Assembly: GCF_006227205.1 (NCBI RefSeq)
Contig: NZ_VCNG01000011.1
Span: 124,001-188,000 of the forward strand
DNA from: Pseudomonas sp. ICMP22404
GTDB lineage: Bacteria > Pseudomonadota > Gammaproteobacteria > Pseudomonadales > Pseudomonadaceae
Reading direction: 5' to 3'
Length of the DNA stretch: 64,000 nucleotides
Made by a program: the position numbers and the translations under genes. Of this stretch, positions 1 through 7,991 are shown piece by piece (within the stretch, counting starts at the first letter, position 1; each line of letters opens with the position of its first letter). The notes beneath the pieces are model-generated. The model saw only the letters and a list, made by a program, of their open reading frames with translations, had not been told where the DNA came from and made no database searches.

Positions 1-9
1 AGCGATCTT

Positions 10-666
10 TCAGTTGACGGGCCATATTTCGTTATCGCCAATGACAAAAATCCTGCAGTCGTTGTCCTGCTCGAGCCGATAACCGCCTGTGAAGGCGCCG
101 AAGGCCGGCAGCAGACTGATGTCGCTGCCTAGCCGGAAGCACGCCAGGCGCAAGCGCTGCCGACCCTTGCCGCTCAGGTGATACACCGGGTGTACGTGAC
201 CGGCCAGCACGTGGCGGCTCGGGTGCGGGTCGGGTTCGTGTTGCACGGCGAAGGGGCCCAGCAACAGGGGTTCTGGTACGACGCGGATGTTCAGCGAGGG
301 CGGCGGGTCGCCGGCGCGCTTGTCGTGGTTGCCGCGAATCAGCGTCATGGCCAGGTGCGGATGCCTGGCACGCCAATCGGAAAGGGCCTTCAAGGTGCCT
401 GGCGCGTTGGAGCCGGGACCGTGGAGAAAGTCGCCGAGGAAAATCAGCTGTCGGCACGGCAGGTTCGCCAGTAATCCATCCAGGATCGCGATGTTGCTGG
501 CGGTGGTGCCGTGGGGAACCGGTTGGCCGAGACTGCGATAGGCGGCGGCCTTGCCGAAATGCACATCTGCCACCATCAGGGTCTCCTGGGCGGGCCAGTA
601 GAGGGCTTTTTCCGGCAGCAACCAGAGCTCTTCGCCGGCCAGATTGACAGGATAAGGCGCGGGCAT
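10..666 (-). CDS. pdeM: PdeM-like metallophosphoesterase, ligase-associated DNA repair
   Basis: A 218-residue calcineurin-like phosphoesterase of the family that accompanies bacterial ATP-dependent DNA ligase and an Lhr-like helicase. The metal-binding motifs are in the expected order: DVH (34-36), GDF (78-80), GNHD (112-115) and GHVHP near residue 157. The start ATG overlaps the stop of the helicase gene upstream as ATGA, so the two are probably translationally coupled. The family is thought to act as a phosphodiesterase or endonuclease on damaged DNA; the exact substrate is not shown by the sequence. It is the last gene of the split repair set. Confidence 0.88.
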   Translation of the reverse strand: MPAPYPVNLAGEELWLLPEKALYWPAQETLMVADVHFGKAAAYRSLGQPVPHGTTASNIAILDGLLANLPCRQLIFLGDFLHGPGSNAPGTLKALSDWRARHPHLAMTLIRGNHDKRAGDPPPSLNIRVVPEPLLLGPFAVQHEPDPHPSRHVLAGHVHPVYHLSGKGRQRLRLACFRLGSDISLLPAFGAFTGGYRLEQDNDCRIFVIGDNEIWPVN

Positions 667-3152
667 CAGGCGTCACCCCGATCGGCGGTTTTTTCCAGTT
701 CGCTGACCATTCGCCTGATGCGATCGGCAAGCTTCTCCGAACTCAAGCTTTCCCTGAACCGCTCCACCAGCAACGGGAAACCCAGTGGGGTGGGGCGCTT
801 GATGATGTGCAGGTCCAACTGCAAGGTATTGAGGCGTTCCAAGGTCTGCTCCAGGCGACGTATATCCAGTTCTTCACGCAAGACTTCTTCCCCGGCCTGG
901 GCCAGCAACAGGTTGTCGGCGTCGTATTGCTTGAACACTTGAAAGAACAACCCGCTGGAGGCCTGGACCTGTCGAGTGCTTTTCGGTGCGCCGGGGTAGC
1001 CGGCGAATACCAGGCCGGCGATCCGGGCGATTTCGCGAAAGCGTCGAAGGGCCAACTCGCCGGCGTTCAGGCTGGCGAGCACATCGGCCAGCAGGTTGTC
1101 GGTGCTCAAGAGCGTGGGATTCAGGTAGTGCGACCAATCCAGTGCCGTGGCACTGAGCAGTTCGAGGCCGTAGTCGTTGACCGCAATGGAAAAGGTCACC
1201 GGTTCCTGCTGGCTGACGCGCCAGGCCAGCAGGCTCGCCAGCCCCAGATGCACCTGGCGTCCGGCAAACGGGTACAGGAACAGGTGCCAGCCTTCCCGGG
1301 ATTTCAGCGCTTCGGCCAGCAATGAAGTCTGCGTGGGCAGGCCGGACCAGCGCTGCTGTGTCAGCAACAAGGGCTGCACGGCTTGCATCTCCGGGCCCTC
1401 GAAGCGCCCCTTGGCGGCCTCGCTCAGGCGTGCCACGACGGCGGCGGCCAGTTCGTTGGAAAGCGGCATCCGCCCGCCGTTCCAGCGCGGCACGGCGGCT
1501 TTTTTCGCCTGGCTACGACGCACGTAGGCAGTCATTTCCTCAACCCGGACCAGTTCCAGCAATCGTCCGGCGAACAGGAAGCCGTCCCCCGGTCGCAGGC
1601 GGGCAATGAAGCCTTCCTCCACGCTGCCCAAGGTCTTGCCACCCCCACCCTTGCTCCAGAACTTCAACTGCAGGCTGGCATCGCTGACGATGGTGCCGAT
1701 GCTCATGCGGTGACGCCGGGCCAGGCGCGCGTCAGGGACTCGCCAGATACCGTGCTCGTCCGGCTCGACCCGGCGGTAATCGGGGTAGGCGGTCAACGAC
1801 AGGCCGCCGTGGCGCACGAAGGCCAGGGCCCAGGCCCATTGCGCTTCGTTCAGGTCGCGGTAGGCCCAGGCGCTGCGCACTTCCCGGTACAGCTCATCGG
1901 GTACGAAGCCGCCGCCCAGGGCCATGCTGACCAGATGTTGCACCAACACATCCAAAGGCCTGTGGGGCGATTCGCGAGGTTCGATGCGCCGCTGGGCCAC
2001 GGCATCCTGAGCCGCGGCGGCTTCGATCAGTTCAAGGCTGTGGGTCGGCACCAGGGTGATCCGCGAGGTTCGCCCCGGCGCGTGACCGGAGCGCCCGGCA
2101 CGTTGCATCAGTCGCGCCACGCCCTTGGCCGAGCCGATCTGCAACACCCGCTCGACGGGCAGGAAATCCACGCCCAGGTCCAGGCTGGAGGTGCACACCA
2201 CCGCTTTGAGTTGACCGTCCTTGAGCGCACGTTCGACCCAGTCCCGGGTATCGCGGGACAGCGAGCTGTGGTGCAGCGCGATCAGCCCGGCCCAGTCCGG
2301 GCGTGCCTCAAGGAGTGCCTGATACCAGATTTCGGATTGCGCACGGGTGTTGGTAAAGACCAGGCAACTGCTGCTGGCGTCGATTTGTGCGATGACCTGG
2401 GGCAGCATTTTCAGGCCGATGTGCCCGGCCCACGGAAAACGTTCGAGGGCGGGAGGCAGCAGCGTATCGACCCGCAGCGTTTTGTCATTGGCCCCCTGAA
2501 TGCTGATCCCGTTGCCCTGAGGGATCAGCACCTGCTCGGCGTGGGCCTGATTCCCCAAGGTGGCGGACACGCCCCAGACGATGAGCTCGGGATGCCAGTG
2601 CCGCAGCCGCGCCAGCGCCAGTTGCAATTGCACGCCTCGCTTGTTGCCCAACAGTTCATGCCATTCGTCCACCACGACCATGCGCAGCGTTGCCGCCGCC
2701 GTTTGCGCATCGGTCCGGGCGAGCATCAAGGTCAGGCTTTCGGGCGTGGTGATCAGTGCCGTGGGCAGGCGTCGGCCCTGGCGGGCCCGTTCGCTGGCGC
2801 TGGTATCGCCGGTGCGCAGGCCAACACTCCAGGGAATCTGCAGTTCCGCCAGCGGTGCTTCGAGAGCTTTGCCCGTGTCGGCGGCCAGTGCACGCATCGG
2901 CGTGATCCACAGGACGGTCAGCGGTTCGGCTACAGGTGTGCGTTTGCGCGGTTTATCCGAGGGCGGGGTGGTGCGGGCGAAACGGTTGAGGGCAGCAAAC
3001 CACACTGCGTAGGTCTTGCCGGCTCCGGTGTTGGCGTGCAGCAGCCCGGACTCCCCACGCTTGACCGCGGCCCACACCTGTTTCTGAAAGGCGAACGGCT
3101 TCCAGCCGCGGGCGCTGAACCATTGGTTTGCGAAGTTGTTGGATGTCGCCAT
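666..3152 (-). CDS. Ligase-associated DExH-box DNA helicase (Lhr-core type)
   Basis: An 828-residue superfamily 2 helicase. Visible motifs are Walker A NTGAGKT (41-47), DEWH Walker B (162-165), a TTPES motif and the motif VI segment MQRAGRSGHAPGR, followed by a long Lhr-type C-terminal region. The length fits the ligase-associated DEXH helicase family, which is shorter than full Lhr. It overlaps pdeM by four bases. The ligase and exonuclease genes that normally sit beside it lie about 4.8 kb upstream on the same strand, beyond an amino acid transporter operon. It probably unwinds 3'-tailed repair intermediates (family knowledge). Confidence 0.92.
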   Translation of the reverse strand: MATSNNFANQWFSARGWKPFAFQKQVWAAVKRGESGLLHANTGAGKTYAVWFAALNRFARTTPPSDKPRKRTPVAEPLTVLWITPMRALAADTGKALEAPLAELQIPWSVGLRTGDTSASERARQGRRLPTALITTPESLTLMLARTDAQTAAATLRMVVVDEWHELLGNKRGVQLQLALARLRHWHPELIVWGVSATLGNQAHAEQVLIPQGNGISIQGANDKTLRVDTLLPPALERFPWAGHIGLKMLPQVIAQIDASSSCLVFTNTRAQSEIWYQALLEARPDWAGLIALHHSSLSRDTRDWVERALKDGQLKAVVCTSSLDLGVDFLPVERVLQIGSAKGVARLMQRAGRSGHAPGRTSRITLVPTHSLELIEAAAAQDAVAQRRIEPRESPHRPLDVLVQHLVSMALGGGFVPDELYREVRSAWAYRDLNEAQWAWALAFVRHGGLSLTAYPDYRRVEPDEHGIWRVPDARLARRHRMSIGTIVSDASLQLKFWSKGGGGKTLGSVEEGFIARLRPGDGFLFAGRLLELVRVEEMTAYVRRSQAKKAAVPRWNGGRMPLSNELAAAVVARLSEAAKGRFEGPEMQAVQPLLLTQQRWSGLPTQTSLLAEALKSREGWHLFLYPFAGRQVHLGLASLLAWRVSQQEPVTFSIAVNDYGLELLSATALDWSHYLNPTLLSTDNLLADVLASLNAGELALRRFREIARIAGLVFAGYPGAPKSTRQVQASSGLFFQVFKQYDADNLLLAQAGEEVLREELDIRRLEQTLERLNTLQLDLHIIKRPTPLGFPLLVERFRESLSSEKLADRIRRMVSELEKTADRGDA

Positions 3153-3254
3153 GCCTGCCGCGTGCGCCCTGGAAGTCTTCTTTCAAGGACCACGGCGGCG
3201 GGGGAAAGGTTTAAATAGGCGGATGGAGTTACCGCAGATTGCCCTGCAAAACCC

Positions 3255-3387
3255 TGTGGCGAGGGGATTTATCCCCGCTGGGCCGCGAAGCGGCCCCTCA
3301 GCCTGGCACCTCGGTTTGTCAGGGAGATTGTCTTCAGGCTATCTGGGGCCGCTTTGCGGCCCAGCGGGGATAAATCCCCTCGCCACA
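3255..3387. repeat. REPIN-like inverted REP pair, family A
   Basis: Two arms in opposite orientation: GTGGCGAGGGGATTTATCCC at the left and its inverse at the right, each followed by a GC-rich palindrome ending in a CTGGGCCGC-type loop. Six copies of this element occur in the window. This one lies between the transporter ATPase gene and the repair helicase. Such elements are non-autonomous REP doublets in Pseudomonas; no RAYT transposase gene is in the window. Confidence 0.9.
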
Positions 3388-3416
3388 CGTTTTTCACCCT
3401 GTTCTGGTATAGGGTT

Positions 3417-4181
3417 CTATTTCAGGTTGCCACTGAGGAACTGCTTCAGCCGCTCGCTCTTCGGGTTGCCCAGCACGTCTTCCGGCGCGCCTTCTTCCTC
3501 CACCCGGCCCTGGTGCAGGAAGAGCACCTGGTTCGAGACTTTGCGAGCGAAGCTCATTTCGTGGGTCACCATGATCATGGTCCGGCCTTCTTCGGCCAGC
3601 CCCTGGATCACCTTCAACACTTCCCCTACCAGTTCCGGGTCCAGGGCCGAGGTCGGTTCGTCGAACAGCATCACCTCCGGCTCCATCGCCAGGGCCCGGG
3701 CGATGGCCACGCGTTGCTGCTGGCCGCCGGACAGGAACGCCGGGTACTGTTCGGCCACGCGCGGTGCCAGGCCGACCTTGTCGAGGTAGCGGCGGGCACG
3801 TTCATCGGCTTCCTGCTTGCTGATGCCCAGCACCCGGCGAGGCGCCATGGTGATGTTTTCCAGCACGGTCATGTGGCTCCACAGGTTGAAGTGCTGGAAC
3901 ACCATGGCCAGGCGCGTGCGGATGCGTTGCAGTTCATCGGCGTCGGCCACGTGCATGCCGTGGCGGTCCTTGATCATCTGGACCGACTGGCCGTCCAGGC
4001 TCATGGCGCCGTCGTTGGGTTGTTCCAGGAAGTTGATGCAGCGCAGGAAGGTACTCTTGCCCGAGCCACTGGCGCCGATCAGGCTGATGACGTCGCCAGT
4101 CTTGGCCTTGAGCGAAACGCCCTTGAGTACCTGATGTTCGCCGTAGCTTTTATGCAGGCCTTCGATGGTCAGTTTGTACAT
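3417..4181 (-). CDS. Basic amino acid ABC transporter ATP-binding protein (AotP/HisP type)
   Basis: A 254-residue polar amino acid ABC ATPase. It shows Walker A GASGSGKS (36-43), the Q-loop region, signature LSGGQQQRVAIARAL, and Walker B LFDEPTSALDPE. It is the last gene of a five-gene operon in the order binding protein, permease, permease, hydrolase, ATPase, the same order as aotJQMOP of P. aeruginosa. It powers uptake of arginine, ornithine, lysine or histidine across the inner membrane. Unlike the P. aeruginosa operon there is no argR downstream; a REP pair and the repair helicase follow instead, so this may be a paralogous transporter. Confidence 0.93.
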   Translation of the reverse strand: MYKLTIEGLHKSYGEHQVLKGVSLKAKTGDVISLIGASGSGKSTFLRCINFLEQPNDGAMSLDGQSVQMIKDRHGMHVADADELQRIRTRLAMVFQHFNLWSHMTVLENITMAPRRVLGISKQEADERARRYLDKVGLAPRVAEQYPAFLSGGQQQRVAIARALAMEPEVMLFDEPTSALDPELVGEVLKVIQGLAEEGRTMIMVTHEMSFARKVSNQVLFLHQGRVEEEGAPEDVLGNPKSERLKQFLSGNLK

Positions 4182-4194
4182 GGAACAGGCATCC

Positions 4195-5313
4195 TCAAGG
4201 CGAAAGTAGGTAGCCGCTGCGATAGGCTTCGGCGCCGGCGACGTGGGCGATGACCATGCCGGCGGTGGCCATGCGACGCAACGAGCGGGCGTACATCAGC
4301 CCGGCATTGCAGCAGTGAACGGGGGTGACGGTGTCGTTGACCGGGTCGATGATTTCCGCCACCAATTGACCGGCCTCCAGGTACTCGCCCGGCAAGGCGG
4401 CGTAGACCAGCAGCCCGCCCACGGGGGTCGCCACCGGTTCGACGCCGGCCAGCGGCGTGGCCGGATAAGGCAGCTCGGGCAGGGGCACCGCTTCGCCGTC
4501 GATGGCGCCGTAATGGATCAGGTATTCGATCAGGGCCTGGCAGTCGAGACTCGCCAACCCATGGTTGACGTCGCCCTGGCCGCGCAATTCGACGGTGACG
4601 GAAAAACTGCCCAGGGGAATCTCGAAGCGCTCGCCGAAGCGCTCCTTGAGCAGCCACCAGAGCAGGGTGAAGCATTCATCGAACGACTGGCCGCCCGAGT
4701 CGGTGGCCAACAGGCTGGCCTCGGCGCCGATGTAGCGGGCCAGCGGCTCGACCTGGGGCCAGGCTTCCGGCGTGGTGTAGAGGTGCGCCACGGCTTCGAA
4801 ATCGCAATGCAGGTCCAGCACCATGTCGGCGTCGCAGGCCAGCCGTTGCAAGACCAGGCGCTGGGATTGCAGTTGCGTGGAAGCGGTCTGCCGGGCGAGA
4901 GCATCGCGCAGGCTGGTACGGATCAGCATCAGGTTGTGCTGCGGATCCTGGGTGAGCAGGTCTTCGATCTCGTTGCCGACTTCCTCGCTCAGGTCGAGAA
5001 AGCGACGGTTGAAGTTTTGCCCGCTTTCCAATTCGTAGCGACCCAGCGGCACGTCCATCAGCACTTGTTCGAGGCCGATGGGGTTGGCCACGGGCACCAG
5101 GACGATTTCGTGTCGCAGGTGGCCGGACGCCTCGAGCTCCGCCAGGCGTTGCTTGAGATGCCAGGCCACCAGCATGCCGGGTAGTTCATCGGCATGCAGG
5201 GACGACTGGATGTAGATTTTACCGACGGCTTTTTCCGGGCCGAAGTGAAAGCTATGGATCTTGCGTGCGGTCCCCGGCAGCGGGGCCAGCAAGTCATGGA
5301 TCTGGTGGCGCAT
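4195..5313 (-). CDS. Succinylglutamate desuccinylase/aspartoacylase family protein (AotO-like)
   Basis: A 372-residue zinc-dependent hydrolase-like protein. The HADE motif (40-43) matches the HxxE zinc site of the family, and a second histidine lies in the LDLHCDFE segment. The gene is embedded between permease and ATPase genes, as aotO is in the aotJQMOP operon. Its role in transport is not established; hydrolysis of an N-acylated amino acid brought in by the transporter is a reasonable inference. It is separated from the permease gene by 18 bases and from the ATPase gene by 13, so all are probably one transcript. Confidence 0.85.
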   Translation of the reverse strand: MRHQIHDLLAPLPGTARKIHSFHFGPEKAVGKIYIQSSLHADELPGMLVAWHLKQRLAELEASGHLRHEIVLVPVANPIGLEQVLMDVPLGRYELESGQNFNRRFLDLSEEVGNEIEDLLTQDPQHNLMLIRTSLRDALARQTASTQLQSQRLVLQRLACDADMVLDLHCDFEAVAHLYTTPEAWPQVEPLARYIGAEASLLATDSGGQSFDECFTLLWWLLKERFGERFEIPLGSFSVTVELRGQGDVNHGLASLDCQALIEYLIHYGAIDGEAVPLPELPYPATPLAGVEPVATPVGGLLVYAALPGEYLEAGQLVAEIIDPVNDTVTPVHCCNAGLMYARSLRRMATAGMVIAHVAGAEAYRSGYLLSP

Positions 5314-5331
5314 TTGCTTGTGTGTCCTGGA

Positions 5332-6042
5332 CTAATGAGTCGGCCCGAGAAAGGCCAGCCAGCGGCGCTCGGCGAGGCGGAAGAGGCCTACCAGTGCGAA
5401 GGTGACGGTCAGGTAGATCAACGCGGCGATCCCGAACGACTGGAAGGTCAGGAAGGTGGCCGAGTTGGCATCCCGGGCCACTTTCAGCACGTCTGGAACG
5501 GTAGCGGTGAATGCCACGGTCGTCGAGTGCAGCATCAGGATCACTTCGTTGCTGTAGTAGGGCAGCGAGCGCCGCAGCGCCGAAGGCATGATCACATAGG
5601 CATACAGCTTCCAGCCGGTCAGGCCATAGGCCTTGGCCGCTTCGACTTCACCGTGGTTCATGCTGCGGATCGCCCCGGCAAAGATTTCCGTGGTGTAGGC
5701 GCAGGTGTTCAGGGCGAAGGCCAGGATCGTGCAGTTCATCGCATCGCGAAAGAAACTGTCGAGCAAGGGTTGGGCACGCACCGCCGCGATGCTGTAGATA
5801 CCGGTGTAGCAGATCAACAGCTGGATATAGAGCGGTGTGCCGCGGAACAGATACGTGTAGAACTGCACCGGCCAGCGCACGGAGCGCTTGGGCGAAACCC
5901 GGGCGATGGATAGCGGGATCGAGACCAGGAAGCCGATCAGCAGCGAGGCGCTGAGCAGCCACAGGGTCATCGCCAGACCCGTAACGTTGACACCGTCACT
6001 GTAGAGGAACGGCCGCCAGTACTCTTGTAGAAGCTCGATCAT
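5332..6042 (-). CDS. Basic amino acid ABC transporter permease (AotM/HisM type)
   Basis: A 236-residue HisM-type inner membrane permease with about five predicted membrane helices. The EAA loop, which contacts the ATPase, is visible as EVEAAKAYGLTGWKL. Its start overlaps the stop of the preceding permease gene by four bases, typical of paired permeases that form a heterodimer. It forms the translocation channel with the product at 6039-6767. Confidence 0.92.
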   Translation of the reverse strand: MIELLQEYWRPFLYSDGVNVTGLAMTLWLLSASLLIGFLVSIPLSIARVSPKRSVRWPVQFYTYLFRGTPLYIQLLICYTGIYSIAAVRAQPLLDSFFRDAMNCTILAFALNTCAYTTEIFAGAIRSMNHGEVEAAKAYGLTGWKLYAYVIMPSALRRSLPYYSNEVILMLHSTTVAFTATVPDVLKVARDANSATFLTFQSFGIAALIYLTVTFALVGLFRLAERRWLAFLGPTH

Positions 6043-6767
6043 CGCACCGCCTCCCGTGCTCCGGCGGCGTAGCGGCGTTCAAGCCTGCGCAGAATGAAGT
6101 TGGACGCGCTGGTAATCAGCAGATAGATCAGCGCTGCCAGCACCAGGAAGTAGAACAGTTGATAGGTGCTCTTGCCCGCATCCTGGGCCGCCTTGACCAG
6201 ATCGGCCAGGCCGATGATCGACACCAGCGCGGTGGCCTTGAGCATCACCATCCAGTTATTGCCGATACCCGGGAGGGCAAAGCGCATCATTTGCGGAAAC
6301 ACCACGAAGCGGAAACGCTGGCCACGCTTGAGGCCATACGCGGTGGCGGCTTCGACCTGGCCCCTTGGCACCGCGAGGATCGCGCCGCGGAAGGTCTCGG
6401 TGAAGTACGCGCCATAGATGAAGCCCAGGGTAATCACCCCGGCGCCGAATGGGTCGATCTCGATGTATTCCCATTCCATGAAGTCGGTAAAAGAGGTCAG
6501 CCAGGTCTGCAGGCTGTAGAAAATCAGCAGCATCAGCACCAGGTCCGGCACGCCGCGAATCAGCGTGGTGTAGAGCTGGGCGGGGATTCGCAGCAGTTTG
6601 ACCGGAGACAGCTTGGCGCTGGCGCCCAGCAGGCCGAGCAAGATGCTCAATAATAGCGACAGGGCCGCCAGTTTGATGGTCATCCAGGTGCCTTGCATCA
6701 GCAGCGGGCCAAAGCCCTGCAGGCTGAAGGCGGAGAGCCCCAGATTTTGTAGGAGTTGTTCGAGCAT
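6039..6767 (-). CDS. Basic amino acid ABC transporter permease (AotQ/HisQ type)
   Basis: A 242-residue HisQ-type permease with several hydrophobic helices and an EAA loop in the segment QVEAATAYGLKRGQ. It is the first permease of the operon and follows the binding-protein gene after a strong hairpin that could reduce read-through. Partner of the HisM-type permease. Confidence 0.92.
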   Translation of the reverse strand: MLEQLLQNLGLSAFSLQGFGPLLMQGTWMTIKLAALSLLLSILLGLLGASAKLSPVKLLRIPAQLYTTLIRGVPDLVLMLLIFYSLQTWLTSFTDFMEWEYIEIDPFGAGVITLGFIYGAYFTETFRGAILAVPRGQVEAATAYGLKRGQRFRFVVFPQMMRFALPGIGNNWMVMLKATALVSIIGLADLVKAAQDAGKSTYQLFYFLVLAALIYLLITSASNFILRRLERRYAAGAREAVR

Positions 6768-6787
6768 GGAAGAGGCCTTTGGCAGTC

Positions 6788-6819
6788 AAAAAGCGCCCAC
6801 CCGTAACCGGATGGGCGCC
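6788..6819 (-). terminator. Hairpin terminator/attenuator after the binding-protein gene
   Basis: On the minus strand a GC-rich stem, GCGCCCATCCG against CGGGTGGGCGC with a four-base loop, is followed by TTTTT. It lies between the binding-protein gene and the first permease gene of the same operon. It probably causes partial termination, which would keep binding protein in excess over permease. Confidence 0.8.
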
Positions 6820-6824
6820 ACGCA

Positions 6825-7607
6825 TTATTTGCCGCTGTACAGATTCAGATCGCCAAAGTGTTTTTTCTGGATTTCGGCGTATTTGCCGTCGTCGTGTAAC
6901 GCTTTGATACCTTTATCCAAAAGAGCCTTCAGCTCTTTGTTACCTTTGTTGATACCGATGGCCGTCTTGGCCGGCAGCAGTTCGCTGTCCACCGGTTTGC
7001 TGACTTCATAGTCGGCGCCCTTTGGCGATTTCATGAAGCCCAGCTCGGCTTGCAGCATGTCCTGGATTGCCGCATCAAGGCGGCCGGAGGTCAGGTCGGC
7101 ATAGACCTGGTCCTGGTTGGCATAGGCCTGGGTCTTGACGCCGGCCTTGTCCAGCACGGCCTTGGCGTAGGCTTCCTGGATGGTGCCTTGCTCATAGCCG
7201 ACGGTCTTGCCTTTGAGCGAAGCGACGTCCGCGCTCAGGCCCGAGCCTTTCTTGAACACATAAGCCGTTGGGCCGGAGAACAGTTCGCTGGAGAAGTCGA
7301 TGACTTTCTCGCGGGCCGGGGTCACGGTCATGGACGAGATCACGCCGTCGAATTTCTTCGCCTTGAGGCCCGGGATCATGCCGTCGAAATCGCTTTCGAC
7401 CCACTTGCATTTGACCTTCAGTTCCTCGCAGATCGCATTGCCCAGGTCGATATCGAAACCTACCAGGCTGCCATCGGCTGCCTTGGATTCAAATGGGGCA
7501 TAGGACGGGTCGACACCAAAACGCAGTTCCTTGTATTCCTTGGCCGTGGCGGCGCCGGCGGCCATGCACAATGCCAGTGCAGAAAGGGTCAGCAGTGCTT
7601 TTTTCAT
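6825..7607 (-). CDS. Basic amino acid ABC transporter periplasmic binding protein (AotJ/HisJ type)
   Basis: A 260-residue solute-binding protein of family 3. The start at 7607 was chosen because MKKALLTLSALALCMAAGA is a clean Sec signal peptide with likely cleavage after TAKE/ATA around residue 22; an in-frame extension to 7826 has no signal-like features. The motif FGVDPSYAPFESK and the GFDIDLGNAICEEL segment are typical of lysine/arginine/ornithine/histidine binders. It delivers substrate to the permeases downstream and is the first gene of the operon. Confidence 0.93.
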   Translation of the reverse strand: MKKALLTLSALALCMAAGAATAKEYKELRFGVDPSYAPFESKAADGSLVGFDIDLGNAICEELKVKCKWVESDFDGMIPGLKAKKFDGVISSMTVTPAREKVIDFSSELFSGPTAYVFKKGSGLSADVASLKGKTVGYEQGTIQEAYAKAVLDKAGVKTQAYANQDQVYADLTSGRLDAAIQDMLQAELGFMKSPKGADYEVSKPVDSELLPAKTAIGINKGNKELKALLDKGIKALHDDGKYAEIQKKHFGDLNLYSGK

Positions 7608-7838
7608 TATCGAGTCCCTAAAACCATGATGAGCGCTTGTGGCGCATGAAGTTTTGTTACCGGTGCAGATAAGAACGGTAAGACGGCATAAAGGTAGCAA
7701 TTTCCGAACCACAGTGCCGAACGAGCGTTTTAAAAAGCTTCGGCGACAGGCAGTGGAACGCGTTGGTGCGCGGATGAGATCGTACAACAAAAGGTGCACT
7801 GGGATGGTGCTTCGCAGGGTCGGCAAGGAGCATGTTCT
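7608..7838. other. Upstream region of the amino acid transporter operon
   Basis: This stretch contains the promoter region of the transporter operon. A TGTCGC hexamer on the minus strand (7743-7748) resembles half of an ArgR site, but the rest of the site is not convincing. No gene is supported here. Confidence 0.4.
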
Positions 7839-7966
7839 GTGGCGAGGGGATTTATCCCCGCTGGGCTGCGCAGCAGCCCCCGAAAGCTGGATAGCAATAT
7901 CAGGCTGATTGGGTACAACCCTTTAGGGCTGCTGCGCAGTCCAACGGGGATAAATCCCCTCGCCAC
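7839..7966. repeat. REPIN-like inverted REP pair, family A
   Basis: Second copy of the GTGGCGAGGGGATTTATCCC doublet, with the inner palindrome CTGGGCTGCGCAGCAG. It lies between the transporter operon and the DNA ligase gene, so together with the copy at 3255-3387 it brackets the transporter operon. Confidence 0.9.
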
Positions 7967-7991
7967 AATTGATAGTGCAGCTACAGAGAGG

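Noticed and set aside
1383..3218. Long antisense frames over the helicase and other genes
   Set aside because: They are shadows of GC-rich coding strands with skewed composition, overlapping well-supported genes on the other strand.
7743..7748. TGTCGC hexamer upstream of the transporter operon as an ArgR site
   Set aside because: Only the first half of the consensus is present; the second part does not match.
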